Assembly: GCA_014529385.2 (NCBI GenBank) | Contig: CM043963.1 | Location: 74,837,912-74,901,911, forward strand | DNA: 64,000 nt | From: Adiantum capillus-veneris | Taxonomy: Eukaryota > Streptophyta > Polypodiopsida > Polypodiales > Pteridaceae | Direction: 5' to 3' | Shown here: positions 11,735-22,651 of the stretch, in pieces | Numbering within the stretch: position 1 is the first letter of the stretch | Layout of the letters: each line of letters opens with the position of its first letter | Notes under the pieces: model-generated | The model's input: only the letters and a program-made list of their open reading frames with translations | Told to the model about the DNA's origin: nothing | Database searches by the model: none | Program-made: the position numbers and the translations under genes

Positions 11735-12780
11735 ATGACATAAAGAAGTTGATGGCACTAATTTTCAGCTTTGGAAGAACCAAATGCATGATGTGCTTGT
11801 CCAAAAGAAGCAAAAGTTGCCTATTGCCTATGCGGCTAGAACTGAAGATAAGTACATGACTCAGTTTCAATGGGAGGAGCTTGATGAGCTATGCAGGTCT
11901 ACAATTAGACTGCACCTTGGTGAGTCGGTGTACTTTTTAGTGGTAGAATGCGAGACTGCTCATGCTTTATGGTAGAAATTATGCGACACTTATGAAAAGG
12001 ATACGGCTAGCAATAAGGTTTTCCTGATGCAAAAACTTTTCACCCTTCGTGTGAAGGAGTCAGCTACCGTTGCCAGCCATATCAATGATTTTGATTCTCT
12101 TTTTGCCCAGATTTGTGCACAACACATGACCATTGATGATGAGATGAAAGCAATCTTTTTGCTTTGTTCGTTGCCACCCTCTTAGGATATCTTTTGCACA
12201 GTTGTTAGTAACTCTGCTCCTAATGGTACACTAAAGTATGATGATGTTACCATTGCACTTTTGTCAGCGGAGATGCGTCGGAAGACCATGACTAGCTCGC
12301 ATCATAGCGAAGCTCATTATGTGCAAAGGGATGATAAGCAACGTAAGGGCCATTCTTCGCAACATGAGTCCAAGAAAGAGGGCAATAGAGATGCATCAAA
12401 GGGTAGATCACAGTCTCGTGGTCGCCGCATGGTTCAATGCCATTATTGTGATAAATTTGGTCACATAAAGAAGGATTGTTATGCTTGGAAGCGTGACAAA
12501 GAGAAGGGCAAAGGGAAAGTCAAAGATCATGATGATAAAGAGGAGAAACCAAAGAGTTTGGTTAAGATTGAAGAACTGAACATAGTTCACGATGACAGTG
12601 ATGTGCAAGACATTAATATATTGACTGCAAATAATGATGTCTTTTATGATGCACAAGAAAGTCTATCTTTGCAGAGTTCTATGCCAGTTGAACTCCTTGT
12701 TAGTGGTGAAGTATCCCATACATGGATTCTTGATTTGGGTGCTTCGTTGCATGTCACACCTCATAAGAATGGTTTACTAC
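11735..12780 (+). pseudogene. Copia C gag and start of protease, interrupted by gypsy A
   Basis: This encodes the capsid/nucleocapsid part of a copia polyprotein. After a damaged start at 11735 the frame reads GTNFQLWKNQMHDVL, the N-terminal gag signature (UBN2 type). It continues through KLFTLRVKESATVASHINDF and ends with a CCHC knuckle, CHYCDKFGHIKKDC, near 12438-12480. Protease begins at WILDLGASLHVTP near 12724, where the catalytic motif has Leu in place of Ser/Thr. In-frame stops occur near 11973 and 12183, and a one-base deletion lies near 12767. The frame is cut at 12780 by the gypsy A insertion and resumes at 25046. Confidence 0.9.
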
Positions 12781-12877
12781 TGTTGGACGGATACGCCACG
12801 ATGGATGTCAGCACAGCGAGAACTCACCTAACAAGATTTGTCAGCTAAGGACAAAGCTTGACTTGCAGGCGCGTGGT
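12781..12877 (-). repeat. Truncated 3' LTR of gypsy A
   Basis: These 97 bp match the corresponding end of the 5' LTR at 24136-24232 with about a dozen differences, sharing GTCAGCACAGCGAGAA and CAGGCGCGTGG. Beyond about 12877 the two diverge completely. The polypurine-like tract is already reached at 12964, so most of the roughly 905-bp LTR is missing here. The remaining termini still give a correct 5-bp target duplication, so the loss came after insertion or arose during reverse transcription. Confidence 0.75.
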
Positions 12878-12963
12878 GTGCAATCAAACAACAACCCTTA
12901 AAAAATAGTCCAAAAACATGCTCTTCTTTGCTCTTTCTGCCATTGGATCCGCATTTGAGAATG

Positions 12964-12977
12964 CCTCCCCCCCTCCT
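12964..12977 (-). promoter_or_regulatory. Polypurine tract of gypsy A
   Basis: On the minus strand this is AGGAGGGGGGGAGG, a strong purine run located between the coding tail and the LTR remnant. It would prime plus-strand DNA synthesis. Confidence 0.6.
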
Positions 12978-13144
12978 AGCCGGAATCCTCCCGGACGACA
13001 AGGTATCACCTCGGAGTATGTGCCGTGCATAGGTTGAAAAATTCATGCTAATGCTTGGCCGTGTAATGTGGCCCTATTTTATGCATACTCGGTCAATGCA
13101 TGGAAAAATTACTGCTGTGCAAGAGAAGGGTATAAGCAAGATGC

Positions 13145-13890
13145 TTATTGGCATTCACCGTCGAGGTTTCCTGTTTTCTTTACAAGTAACAACTGTAACT
13201 CTACTGCTCTTTGCTTGATTGTCTTTTTTGCAAAAGTCGCTAGCTTTGCCACTACTGTTGATATGGCCGTATTTGTCTCTTTGGAGAGGATTGGCTTGGC
13301 CGGAATGGCCGTAGAGCGTATCTCTTTTTCTTTCCATTGGTAGCTTGTTTTTGCCGGTTTAGGGTTTATTGCTACTGCATTGGTTGCCACTGTTTTGTTG
13401 CTTATTGGCATCCACATAACTCGGTTTGCTGGTTGCAAATGCAGCTGTCTGCCTTCCGATGTTGCTTGTACTGAAGGCAGTTCCTTTTGCTTTTGTTTCG
13501 GTATCCAAATGCGAGTCACATTTGAGTTATTGCCGAGAATTTTCTTTGGGATCCATATCTATTTTATGCCCTTGGTGTTTGGATGAACTATCGGCTTATG
13601 TTGACTTTCTCTGTTTTTGTGTTTTCTGTCTGCCATGTCATGTCTATCCTTCCGCATCCATACTTGTTTCTCTGGTTTTGGGAACTTTGATCTTTGCACT
13701 GCGGTTGGTGACTTGTCATACTTGTAGTGGAAAATGTTGGTTGTTGCCTGTTTGTTAGCCTTGGGTATTATGTTGTTCTTTGGTGGCACCCTTGCTTTTG
13801 GCTCTTTTTCCAGTGATTGCATTGCTGGCAGCTGATTATTACAGGGTTGCTGAGCAAAGGCTAATACCTGTTGTTCTTGTGCATGCTGAA
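13145..13890 (-). pseudogene. Gypsy A C-terminal tail with degenerate W-x-P-K motifs
   Basis: Downstream of the second protease, a basic Lys/Gln/Pro-rich tail carries spaced Trp motifs: QVWMRKD near 13650, RIWIPKQ near 13510, VMWMPISN near 13420 and YQWKEKE near 13330. The same motif class recurs in both B elements and in the decayed copy at 3.7-4.0 kb. The composition suggests a nucleic-acid-binding or disordered tail, which is inference. A stop at 13559-13561 and a frame change break it. The frame ends near 13145. Confidence 0.6.
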
Positions 13891-13899
13891 TTTTGACAG

Positions 13900-14235
13900 C
13901 ATTCACATTCCAATCTATCTGCACATTGTACTCTTTTTGCCAAGGTTGTCCCAACAACATGGGGTGTTGTGTGCTTTCATCCTCGACTACATAAAATTTG
14001 TGTGGGTAAATATATTGATGTACTTGTACATGCAATATAGTCCAGCCCAATGTTTTCAACGAATGTGATGTACTACTTTCCAGTACTTGTGGAGTAGGAT
14101 GGAGTTGACGTGTGGACTTGGGCTGTTTGTATAATTTGTAAGAGATCAAATTTGCTTAAGCTCCAGAATCAAGCAATGCTGTTGGTTCAACTTGATTGCT
14201 ACCCACTTTGACTACAATTATTGGCTCCACTGTGT
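13900..14235 (-). pseudogene. Gypsy A second retropepsin-like domain (PR2), after integrase
   Basis: The frame that carries integrase continues into VEPTALLDSGA, with the Asp-Ser-Gly-Ala motif at 14170-14159. A stop codon follows at 14156-14158. The same frame then reads ANLISYKLYKQ, matching the segment after the active site in retropepsins. Near 13955-13905 it reads MLLGQPWQKEYNVQIDW, matching the conserved hydrophobic-hydrophobic-Gly block that closes the fold. These are the two hallmark blocks of an aspartic protease, about 70 residues apart. The first protease of the element lies in its normal place at about 18.5-18.9 kb, so this is an additional copy. Apart from the stop, the catalytic motif is intact. 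Confidence 0.7.
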
Positions 14236-14239
14236 CTTC

Positions 14240-15766
14240 ATCAAACCTCGTTAGTCGAATGGAATTGATTCGCAATGGTGATCCACATTTTTGTTGTTGT
14301 CGTAGAAGTCTTCTTTTTGCAATGCGTTCTTGTGCTTCTGCTTGAGCTTCTTCTCGTACCCTCTGTTTCTCCTTCATTCGTTGTTTTCCTTGATGGATTT
14401 GTTGAAGCATATCTTGTGTTAGTGGTAAATGATATTTCTTCAATCGACATCCACTAATCCAATTTGGCATTTCTTCACCTGCTAATGTAGCAAGCTTGAC
14501 GGCTCCGCTTTGTGATAGATCACTAATCACAAAGGGTCCCATCCCTCGCTTTTTAAGTTTCTTGGCATGTTGCTTCAAAGTATAAACAAGTACATAATCA
14601 CCAGTTTTGAACTCTTCCGTGCGCACATGCTTGTCAAAAAACTCTTTTTGTTTTCTCTTTTTAGCATAGATCGAAGCTACAGCTCTCAAGCGGAGTTCAT
14701 CTAGCTTTTCAAGATCATTTATTCTTGAAGAGAGCTCATGCCCAGTCCATTCTAGGCGTTTTGCTACTCGTAGAGTTGGGATTAAAAACTCTATGGGTAA
14801 TATAGCATTTAGACCAAACACCATGTTGTACGGTGTTGTTCCTATCGATGTTTTGTAAGCTACCCTGTATGCCCATAGTGTTGAGTGTAGATGCTGATCC
14901 CAATCTGTTTTTGACTCTCACACAATTTTAGTGAGAATCGTGCATAGTGTTTTATTTGTGGCCTCAGCTTGTCCATTTGCCTGTGGATGGTATGGAGCAG
15001 ATTTCCTATGTATGATCATGAATTCCTCTAGCAGATATTCAATGAATTCATTAAGAAAATGTGTTCCACGATCACTGACAATTTCTATTGGTAAACCGTA
15101 TCGTACAAAAAAATTCTCATACAAAAATTGTGCAGTGGTCCGTGCATCTGCTTTTTGTGTTGCCTTGGCTTCCGTCCATTTTGTGAGATAGTCAGTAGCC
15201 ACAATGATATATTGGGTATGGGTGCGATATGCAGGGGGTGAAATAGGCCCTACAAAATCAATGCCCCATTTTGCAAATGCCCTTGCTCCCATCATTCGCC
15301 GTAGTGGCATCTCATCTCTCTTTATCGGCACCTTGGTGCGCTGACATGCGTCATAATGCTTTACAAACTCTTCAGCATCCATGTGCAATGTAGGCCACCA
15401 TATTCCTGCAGTTAAGACTATTTTTGCCGTCTTATCGCCTGAAAAATGTCCTTCACTTATACCTCCATGTGCGTGTTCTAGAATGAGCAGGTATTCACTT
15501 TCACTTGCACAGATTCTAAGTTGATTGTCCTTTCCTCGCTTATAGAGTTGGTTTTCAATTAACTGAAAGTCACGAGCCTCCAGCTCTATAGCCCTTTTCT
15601 GTGCTCTTGTTATGTTTTCAGGAAACGTCCTTGTGGTTAAGAAATAAATGATATATTGACTCCACGCAGGTGAAATGTTTACCTGAAACAATGTCGCATG
15701 ATCCACTAGTCGTCTGGCACTACATATAGTACAATTGGTAACATAAGCATGTGTGTCTGCATACAT
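14240..15766 (-). pseudogene. Gypsy A integrase
   Basis: The integrase inserts cDNA into the genome. The zinc-binding part reads HAHGGISEGHF, then WWPTLHMDAEEF and HYDACQR, so the first Cys of the usual CxxC is Tyr. The catalytic core shows IDFVGPIS, EIVSDRGTHF and YHPQANGQAEATNK, giving the D, D, E triad. The C-terminal part has GPFVISDLSQSGAVKL, the GPY/F module, followed by LKKYHLPL and a Lys/Gln/Arg-rich linker into PR2. No chromodomain is present. A stop near 14918-14920 and a frame change near 14824 interrupt it. The neighbouring RNase H lies upstream on the same strand. Confidence 0.88.
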
Positions 15767-15810
15767 AGTTGGCCAATAAACCCCTAACTATTTCAGTCTC
15801 TGGTGCGTTT

Positions 15811-17320
15811 TCACTGTTGAACAATGAGAGGATGCACAATCCTGGACATGTGCCTCTCTAGGTAACACTCAAATTCTTTCAGATTTATACATAATCGTAG
15901 AATTTGGTCCGATCCTAGATGATACAGCCGTCCTGCAATCAACTGGAAGTTTTTTGTTTGGGGAATTGTTTGTTGTTTGGATCTGTCTTTCGTGCTATCA
16001 AACCTACCTCCAAAGGAAAAGAATGCTAACAATTTCCTGAGACCATTTGGGTATCATTTCAATATTGAAAAGATAAGCATCTGGTATGTCATCATCTACT
16101 CCTTCAGGAGCTCCCCTATTGTGTATCCTTGAAAGATGATCCGCTCGTAGATGGGTTTTACCCTTTTTGACCACCACTGTGAAATCAAACTCTAGCAATA
16201 TAATAAACCTGCGTACAATTCTCCCTGTATTGCATGGTTTATTCACCAAATACAAAAGAGCTTGATGATCTGTGAAGAACACAAATTTATTTGTGAGCAA
16301 ATAATGCCGAAATTTCTTTACAGCATAAATCATTCCTAATCCCTCTCTTTTGATAGTTGTGTAGTTCTTTTCCACACTGTTTAACTGCTGTCGGCTTGCA
16401 TAACAAACTGGAAAATCCATTGTTCCGTCTCTAGGTTGAGCCAGAATACTCCCGATTGCATATGTAGAAGCATCAATGTGAACATGGAATATCTTTTTCC
16501 AATCCGGTGCTTTAAGTATAGGTGCTGATACAAGGTTTTCCTTCATATTTTGGAATGAAGTTTCACATTCCTTAGTCCAATCGAAATTGACTAGCAAACG
16601 ATACAGAGGTTGTGCGATGACTGCATACATATATATGAATCTTCGATAATACCCACAGTGTCCCATGAAGGATCGCACTTGTTTCGCATTAGTAGGCCTG
16701 GGTAGGTCTACTATGACTTTGACTTTGTCTAGGTCAGTGGTTATGCAATTTCTTGAGACAATGTGTCCTAAGATGCAGCCTTGTCTAACCATAAAAATAC
16801 ACTTTTATGGGTTAAGGCAGATTCGATATGTCCTGTATTTTTCAAATACCTTTTGCAAGTGGTCAATATGTTCCTCTCGCAGAAGAGAGTGTACACAAAG
16901 ATCATCCATGTATATTTCTAAGAATATTCTCAGGTGTTTTTTATAACTCGATATGCATATATTCCCCATTCTTTGGAAAACGCTGTTTTGTGTTGATCCT
17001 CCATTGCAATTGCCAGTTGGTTGTATCCTGAACACCCATCCAGAAAGGAATAAACCTGTTTTCCGGCCACTCTCTCAAGTACATGTTCTGTGATTGGCAA
17101 GGGATAATTATCCCTTATGGTGGCTGCATTTACCTTTTTGAGGTTTACACATACTCGCAATTTTCCGTTCTTTTGGGGACTACCACAATGGGTGACACCC
17201 AATCTGTATGTTCGATTTCATAAATGAATTCAGCTGCCATCAACTTGTCAATCTCCTCTTTGATTCGTTTAGCAAATGTGTCATTATATGTATAAGGACG
17301 TTGTTTGCTAGGTTTTGCAT
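15811..17320 (-). pseudogene. Gypsy A reverse transcriptase and RNase H
   Basis: RT starts near 17320 with SKQRPYTYND and continues with YEIEHTDWVSPIVVVPK, KLRVCVNLKKVNAAT and FLDGCSGYNQLAIA. It then jumps to IFLEIYMDDLCVHS, keeping the YMDD catalytic motif. The stretch between AYRV and the YMDD block is missing, a deletion of roughly 25-30 residues. RNase H follows with FHVHIDASTYAIGSILAQ, FPVCYASRQ, NYTTIKREGLGMIYAVKKFR and FFTDHQALLYL, so its acidic residues are present. The RNase H runs into a spacer ending near 15811. At least four frame breaks occur. There is no second RNase H domain of the kind typical of Tat elements. Confidence 0.88.
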
Positions 17321-18480
17321 CCGATTTCAAAGGAATTGTATGTTGGCATATCGATGGATCAACTCCCTTGAGGTCTTTGTAGGACCATGCAAACACATCT
17401 TTATACTTCTTGAGAAGTTGTGTTAACCGTTCTTCTTCTTCTTGCTCTAAATCGGTTGCGATATAGACCGGCTGAGGGTTCTCACATGGTTCCGCGAGGT
17501 CTATCCTTTTTGCATTTTCCGGCCCATCATAAGATTCCTGGTTTGTTCTTTCCCTGACTGGTGGTGTCATTATGATTTTTCTGTCCTGGATGGTGAATTT
17601 CCGATAGTGTGATGGTACATTCATGTTTTTTTTTTCTGACTTCCCTTTACCATCACTATCTTCCTCAGTAGTCCATATCTCTCGTAAAGAGTGTTTCAGT
17701 TCTTGGTATTTCTGTTTACGCTCCAGTTTGGTCCACTCTTGGTCTTTCGGTGTTTCTTTTTTTGAGTGTTGAGATTTTTGTGATTTTGTTTCTGTTTTAG
17801 CTTTTCGTACTTGTCTTTTTTCCTCTTGCATTCTTTCCCTTCGAACTTTTGAGAATCTTCTTGATATTTGATCTTTTACACAATCCTCTGCTTTTACAAG
17901 CATCAAATAGTGAGTTTTACCTTTTATCCTGGGCATCAGGTTCTCTCTCGCTTTGTTCCCTACTCATTTCCTCCTATAGAGTTCCTGGTGTCTAGGGTGC
18001 TGATTAGCAAAATCATAAAACTTGATATTCTCTGCTTTCTCCCCACACTCACTTGAGTTGTCTGAACACTCATTATCCGCATCGTTGTTTATCTCCAGAT
18101 GTTCAGAGGAGTTATAAAACTCTTCTTGTTCTGGTGGTTCTATCGTCTCATCTCCTCTTGGTATAATGCTTACCATGTAGTAGGGTCGCACATCATAGCC
18201 ATCCTTATCGCAAAATTTTGTTGTTGGACTATGTGTAATGTTACAGACATCCAATGTTGCTAGTATGTGTTCCCATTCTAGAGGTTCCAAGGCATCTTTA
18301 GGAAAGGTTCTGGAATATACTCCTTGTCCTCAATCCATCTTTCTAAGACGCATTCCTCTCTTTTTAGGCTTCCACAATGTGAAGCTCCACACATCCATAG
18401 GTCTTTTTGTTGCCCCAACCATGCTGGGAGTTCCGATCCTGCAACTGTAGCTGAATCAAACTCTTCCACTGGTGTCTGGT
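17321..18480 (-). pseudogene. Gypsy A linker between protease and RT
   Basis: A 380-residue region joins PR1 to RT. It has an acidic part near 18130-18040 (NNDADNECSDNSSECGEK) and a basic part near 17850-17720 rich in Lys, Glu and Gln. It includes YRKFTIQDRKIIM and ends in the pre-RT block KKYKDVFAWSYKDLKG. Matching pieces appear in the decayed copy at 2.2-3.2 kb and, more loosely, in B1 at 49.2-50.1 kb. The spacer therefore belongs to this group of elements. Its role is unknown. A frame change near 18290 and a stop near 17964 break it. Confidence 0.6.
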
Positions 18481-18489
18481 TCACATCCT

Positions 18490-18960
18490 TGTAACTATGG
18501 TCTTTTAGGTGTATTTTGGTTGTTGTCTCGTTATGTCTGAGATATATGTGGTTGTAACCCCAATCCTGGACTATCTTCAATTGTCTCATGAATGGTCTTC
18601 CCAAGATGATCTCATATTGTTCCTATTTGTCGAAATCGACTATTACAAATGTATCCTCATACTCGATACCGCACGAAGTGACAATCACCTTTTCGAAGAG
18701 TCCTAGAGGTTTCTCCATGAACCCATATGCCAATTGCAATTTCATTCTGGTAGCTCTTAAAGCTGGTTTTCCCTATTTTTTCCAGATTTCCTGGGTGGCG
18801 ATAGCAACTCCTGCACCACTGTCAAGAATAGCTTTGGAAACTACTCCTTGGAATTCTAATGGTAGCGTGGTGTTTCCATCTTCTCCCTCGCAATACTCTC
18901 CAAATTTGTTTAATGGTACTGGCCTAGTGTTTAGTTGAGGCCTGTCCAATTCTCTGATCC
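18490..18960 (-). pseudogene. Gypsy A first retropepsin (PR1)
   Basis: This is the standard Gag-Pol protease. The active-site block is AILDSGAGVAIATQEIWKK with Asp at 18823-18821. The flap region follows, with MEKPLGLFEKVIVTSCG, and the closing block is EIILGRPFMRQLKIVQDW near 18610-18560. In-frame stops at 18773-18775 and near 18627 break the frame, but the motif itself is canonical. It lies between the Gag frame and the linker to RT, the normal position. Compare the second protease-like domain at 13.9-14.2 kb. Confidence 0.85.
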
Positions 18961-21478
18961 CTTCCTGAAGCTTCAAGGTGGGGTCTTTCACTCCAAATTT
19001 TTCTAGGCATTTGCCTACTGTGGTCCACATGTTTGGTCGTAACCTTAGGAGTTCGGCTAATGTGATTGTGCATGACACCGGGGTGGACAATAACTCAATC
19101 AACCCTTGTGAATCCATCACTTTGTTAGAAGAAAGTCTTTGAGATGGAATTGCTCTCACCTTAGACTTGGCTTCATACTCTCCTAGGTAAGTTTTCAGCG
19201 AGTCTGGTTGGCTATGCCCAGAACTAATTGATCCCTGATCTCCCCCTTGTGAATGTAAGTCAAAGTTCACTTGTGATCTTGCCTCAAATTCTTCAATAGG
19301 AGGTAAGATCTCATTTTTCTCTTTTCTCGTGCTGTTCATGTGGTTACTCACCTTATTAGCTTCGTTGGCCTCACGGATTTGCTTCCACAGATCATCTAGA
19401 CTGTTACAGTCCTTACCCATTTCTGCCAATGTTTTAGGCTGGAACCCGTCACTTGCCTCATCTGTTGTATTGGGCACTATGATAGGCTCTCCCCTAGACT
19501 CATAGGCATTCGCGAGTTTTTCCTTCGTTTCTACTTGTTCCTCTAAAGCTTGTTGGATAGGGGTTGGAGCTGGTACCTCATGCCAATTTGCAGGTTTACC
19601 AAGCGGGTTTTCCATCAAAGATTGAGCTGTTTCAATCATCTTTCTACACATTTCCAACCTCTATTTTTCTATTTCAGCATATGGATAAGTCATCCATCTT
19701 TGCTCTTGGCTTTGGTTCTTTTTGAGTCTGGCTTCATAAGCTTTTAGAAGTGCATCCAACTGCTCATTTACCTTGTCTGCCAGTACTGATCCTCCTGATC
19801 CTGCACTTTTGGGTTCTGCTATTTCCTTGGGTGCTATGGTTTCCGTGGTGTGTGAGCTTAGGCTAGCTAGATCCTCTAACCGCTCTAATCTATCCTTTGT
19901 GTGTTTTAACTCCTCCGATAGAACTGTTTGCTCTCGTTCTTTCCTGGCTTTCATACGCGCCTTTCTAGCTTTCCAAGTGCTTCTCTGATTTTTTGTTTCT
20001 GAACTTGGGGCATCGGTTTTTGGTTCTTCAATGGGTTCGTTCGTCATTCTTTGAGCTTGGGCTCGTGTCACCGCATGAATAGGTATGATTGTTTCATTTT
20101 CTGACCCTCCACTGGAAGGCACTGTTTCCAGCATGTTCAAGGTAGTTTTTGCTCCTTTGCTCAGGTTCTTAGGGCAATCAGGAATCAAATGAGTAACTCC
20201 ACACTCAGTGCAATATGAGTTGACTCTAATGATTTCATCATGAGGACAGTCTCTTAGCCAATGGTCTCCACCACACTTGTAGCAGGGTCCTTTAGGCTGT
20301 TGGGGTGCTCCTTGAGCTCCCCTTTGTTGGCATGCATGTCTCTTTCCACCCATGTCTCCGTTGGCTATGAACAACAATGTTCGTTCATCTAAGCTATATC
20401 TTCCTTCTCCTGCTGCCTGTGCAGCTATTGGTGGTCCTCTATTTCCTATCATGCTCCATGGTTCTGGTGTCGAGGATTCTTCCGGTGGATAATAGACAGG
20501 GTTTGCTGCATATCCATTGGGATCTTCATAATATGCATGCATAGGCACCAAAGCCTTCTCTTCTGATTCGGTTACGGTTGGTGTGTATATTATACCGACT
20601 GGTCGTAATCCTGGTAGGGGTGGTTGTTGCCCCAACACTAGTTGTGGTCTTTCTACAACTACAGGTCCTGGTAGGTTGCCTGCTTGATACCTAGGCATCG
20701 GTGGAACTTGAGGAGAAGCTACACAAGCTTGGGGAGCGTAAGGTCTCTCTCTCACATATCCCTTGTTATAATAACATTCCTCTATCCCATGGTTTGTCCA
20801 TTTTTGTTCAATAGCACACCACTTGGGCTGTTTAGCCTGGGGTTTGGCGTACAAGTTAATATTTTTTAGCACTTCCTCTACAAGCTGCTCTTGGTTTACA
20901 GCTACTTCCCCTTTCGGTGATGTATTAGAAGCCTTGGCTCCGCTTTGTTGTGAAGATGAATCATCGTCAAGATCCTTGAACTCACCCTCTTTGTAGACCG
21001 CACAATTGTCCACAAGGGAAAGAGCCTCCTTGGTTAACTCATTCAACGTCGTGCTCCTCTTCATATGTAAGTCCTTCTGGAGATCTGCATTCCTTAGTCC
21101 TTGGATAAATATAAGCATAAGTCTGGACTGAGTTGATAGTTCTTCCACCGGGCAGAACTTAACATATATTTTTAGTCTGAGGGCTGCCTTTCGCACAGAT
21201 TCCCCGTCTTTCTGTTTGAATTTATGGATTTGTGAGACCGTATTATGAGCTATCCCCCTTTGTGAGAATTCCTTGATAAACTCGTCAAACACTTCCTCCA
21301 TAGACTCAAAGTCTCTACGCTCTATGGAGTCAAACCAAGTAGCAGCGTCATCCTCGAGGGTTAGTCCAAACCCTGCAAATTGGGTAGGGAAATCTAGCGC
21401 CTCTTCAGCTCTAATTACGCGCACAAAGGCTGCGACATGATCTCTTGGATCTCTGTTTCCTGTGTATTTCTTGTTTAC
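18961..21478 (-). pseudogene. Gypsy A Gag (capsid and nucleocapsid)
   Basis: The Gag core begins near 21460 with KYTGNRDPRDHVAAF and contains DDAATWFDSIERRDFESM, then FSQRGIAHNTVSQIHKFKQ and GLRNADLQKDLHM, the retrotransposon Gag fold that forms the particle shell. Two knuckle-type Cys/His clusters follow near 20290-20170: CYKCGGDHWLRDC and CTECGVTHLIPDC. A coiled-coil, Lys/Arg-rich stretch follows at about 19990-19690. One stop at 19661-19663 separates the last 290 codons leading into PR1. The first 500 codons are otherwise open. The protein would act in the cytoplasm, packaging the element RNA. Confidence 0.88.
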
Positions 21479-22645
21479 TCATTTTTGCACTTGAGAAGGT
21501 CTAATTCTACGATGGTCTACAAACCTCATCATTGGATCTCCACATCCTAATCGATATACCTCCTCTGGTCTTCTGTAGTAAGCTGGTTCCTCTCCCAATG
21601 GTGCTCCTAAGCCATAATTTCTAACACTTCTTGCAAGAGATGGTTCATCTCTTCGAACTCGTTCTATGGGTGGTCTTCCAGGATGTGTTGACCCTTGAGT
21701 TTTTGGTTTACTCTCTCCTTTATACCTTGAATAGAGTGGTGGTTCTTGTAAATCCCTTAGCTCTCGTGCGGCTTGATACCATCTCGATTTCCTTCTTGCT
21801 CCAATGTTGCACTTTGTCGAAGCCATGCGTGCAATGATGGCTGAGTTGCTGGTTGGTTCTGATTGTTGAATGTCTGCGGTCAAGTAAAATGTGAGGTAGC
21901 GTCATACTCCTCTGAAAAGGGATTTGTAGACTTGCTAGGGGTGTAGGTGGCTCTTGGCACTTCGTCGGGGGCATATGTTGATGCTCCTGGAACTGTTGCC
22001 TTTTCTACCTCCTCTGGGAGAATGCGTTGGTATTCTCGCTCGTATCTATCAACAAAAACAATATCCTTCCCCATTGCAGTTTCATAGGAGAATAAGTAAA
22101 GAACCTTGTCTTTGCTCAACTCAGTTAAGTATGGTTCTTTGCAGCGAAAGTAAGCGACTATTCCCTCGCTCTCATGCTTGTAGATTCCCACATTCTCATT
22201 ATAAGTTGAAACTCTGGTTGTTTTCTTATCATACATAAAAATTGCTCCAGGTCGATCAATATTTGGTGGTGGTTCTTGAGTTTCTGAAACCATTTTCCCT
22301 TTTGCCACGTTATCTCCATATTTGTTGTAATCTTCAGGGTTACTAACTATCATATAGTGGTTCCCCTTTTTGTCTCGAAATCTATCTCCATCATCATAGA
22401 CTCGAATTATCTCCAATATCTGGGCCGGCCTTTCCTCAATACAAATGCACTTGCATCCTCGATAGTCAGAATACTAGGGCTCCCCTCAAGTTTGTTCCTT
22501 CTAAGAAGATCACAGTAAACTTGGAATCATTCAAAGGATTTAGGGAGGTGCTTCCTCCTGGCATTGGTCCATCATAGGTGAAACCTTCTGGCTGTTGGCT
22601 ACCCATCATGAAGAAGGATTTGTTTGATGAAGTGTCAGTATACAT
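21479..22645 (-). pseudogene. Gypsy A 5' extension upstream of the Gag core, unrecognised
   Basis: About 390 codons precede the Gag core in three pieces: 22645-22466, 22416-21880 and 21883-21479. Visible segments include SQQPEGFTYDGPMPGGST, IIRVYDDGDRFRDKKGNHY, FRCKEPYLTELSKDKVL and IVFVDRYEREYQRILPEEV. The last piece is Arg-rich and leads through one stop at 21479-21481 into Gag in the same frame. I do not recognise the fold. It may be a matrix-like N-terminal Gag domain or a separate 5' ORF. Only one copy is present in the window, so conservation cannot be tested. The chosen start is the first ATG of the frame; an upstream GTG is unlikely to be used. Confidence 0.5.
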
Positions 22646-22651
22646 GTACAC

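Noticed and set aside
13068-13758. Plus-strand ORFs with Cys- and Phe-rich proteins
   Set aside because: They are the antisense of the gypsy A tail, whose W motifs and continuity with PR2 identify the coding strand.
15400-16100. Second RNase H (archaeal-type) domain as in Tat elements, in gypsy A and B
   Set aside because: The space between RNase H and the integrase zinc finger holds only a spacer with no RNase H motifs.
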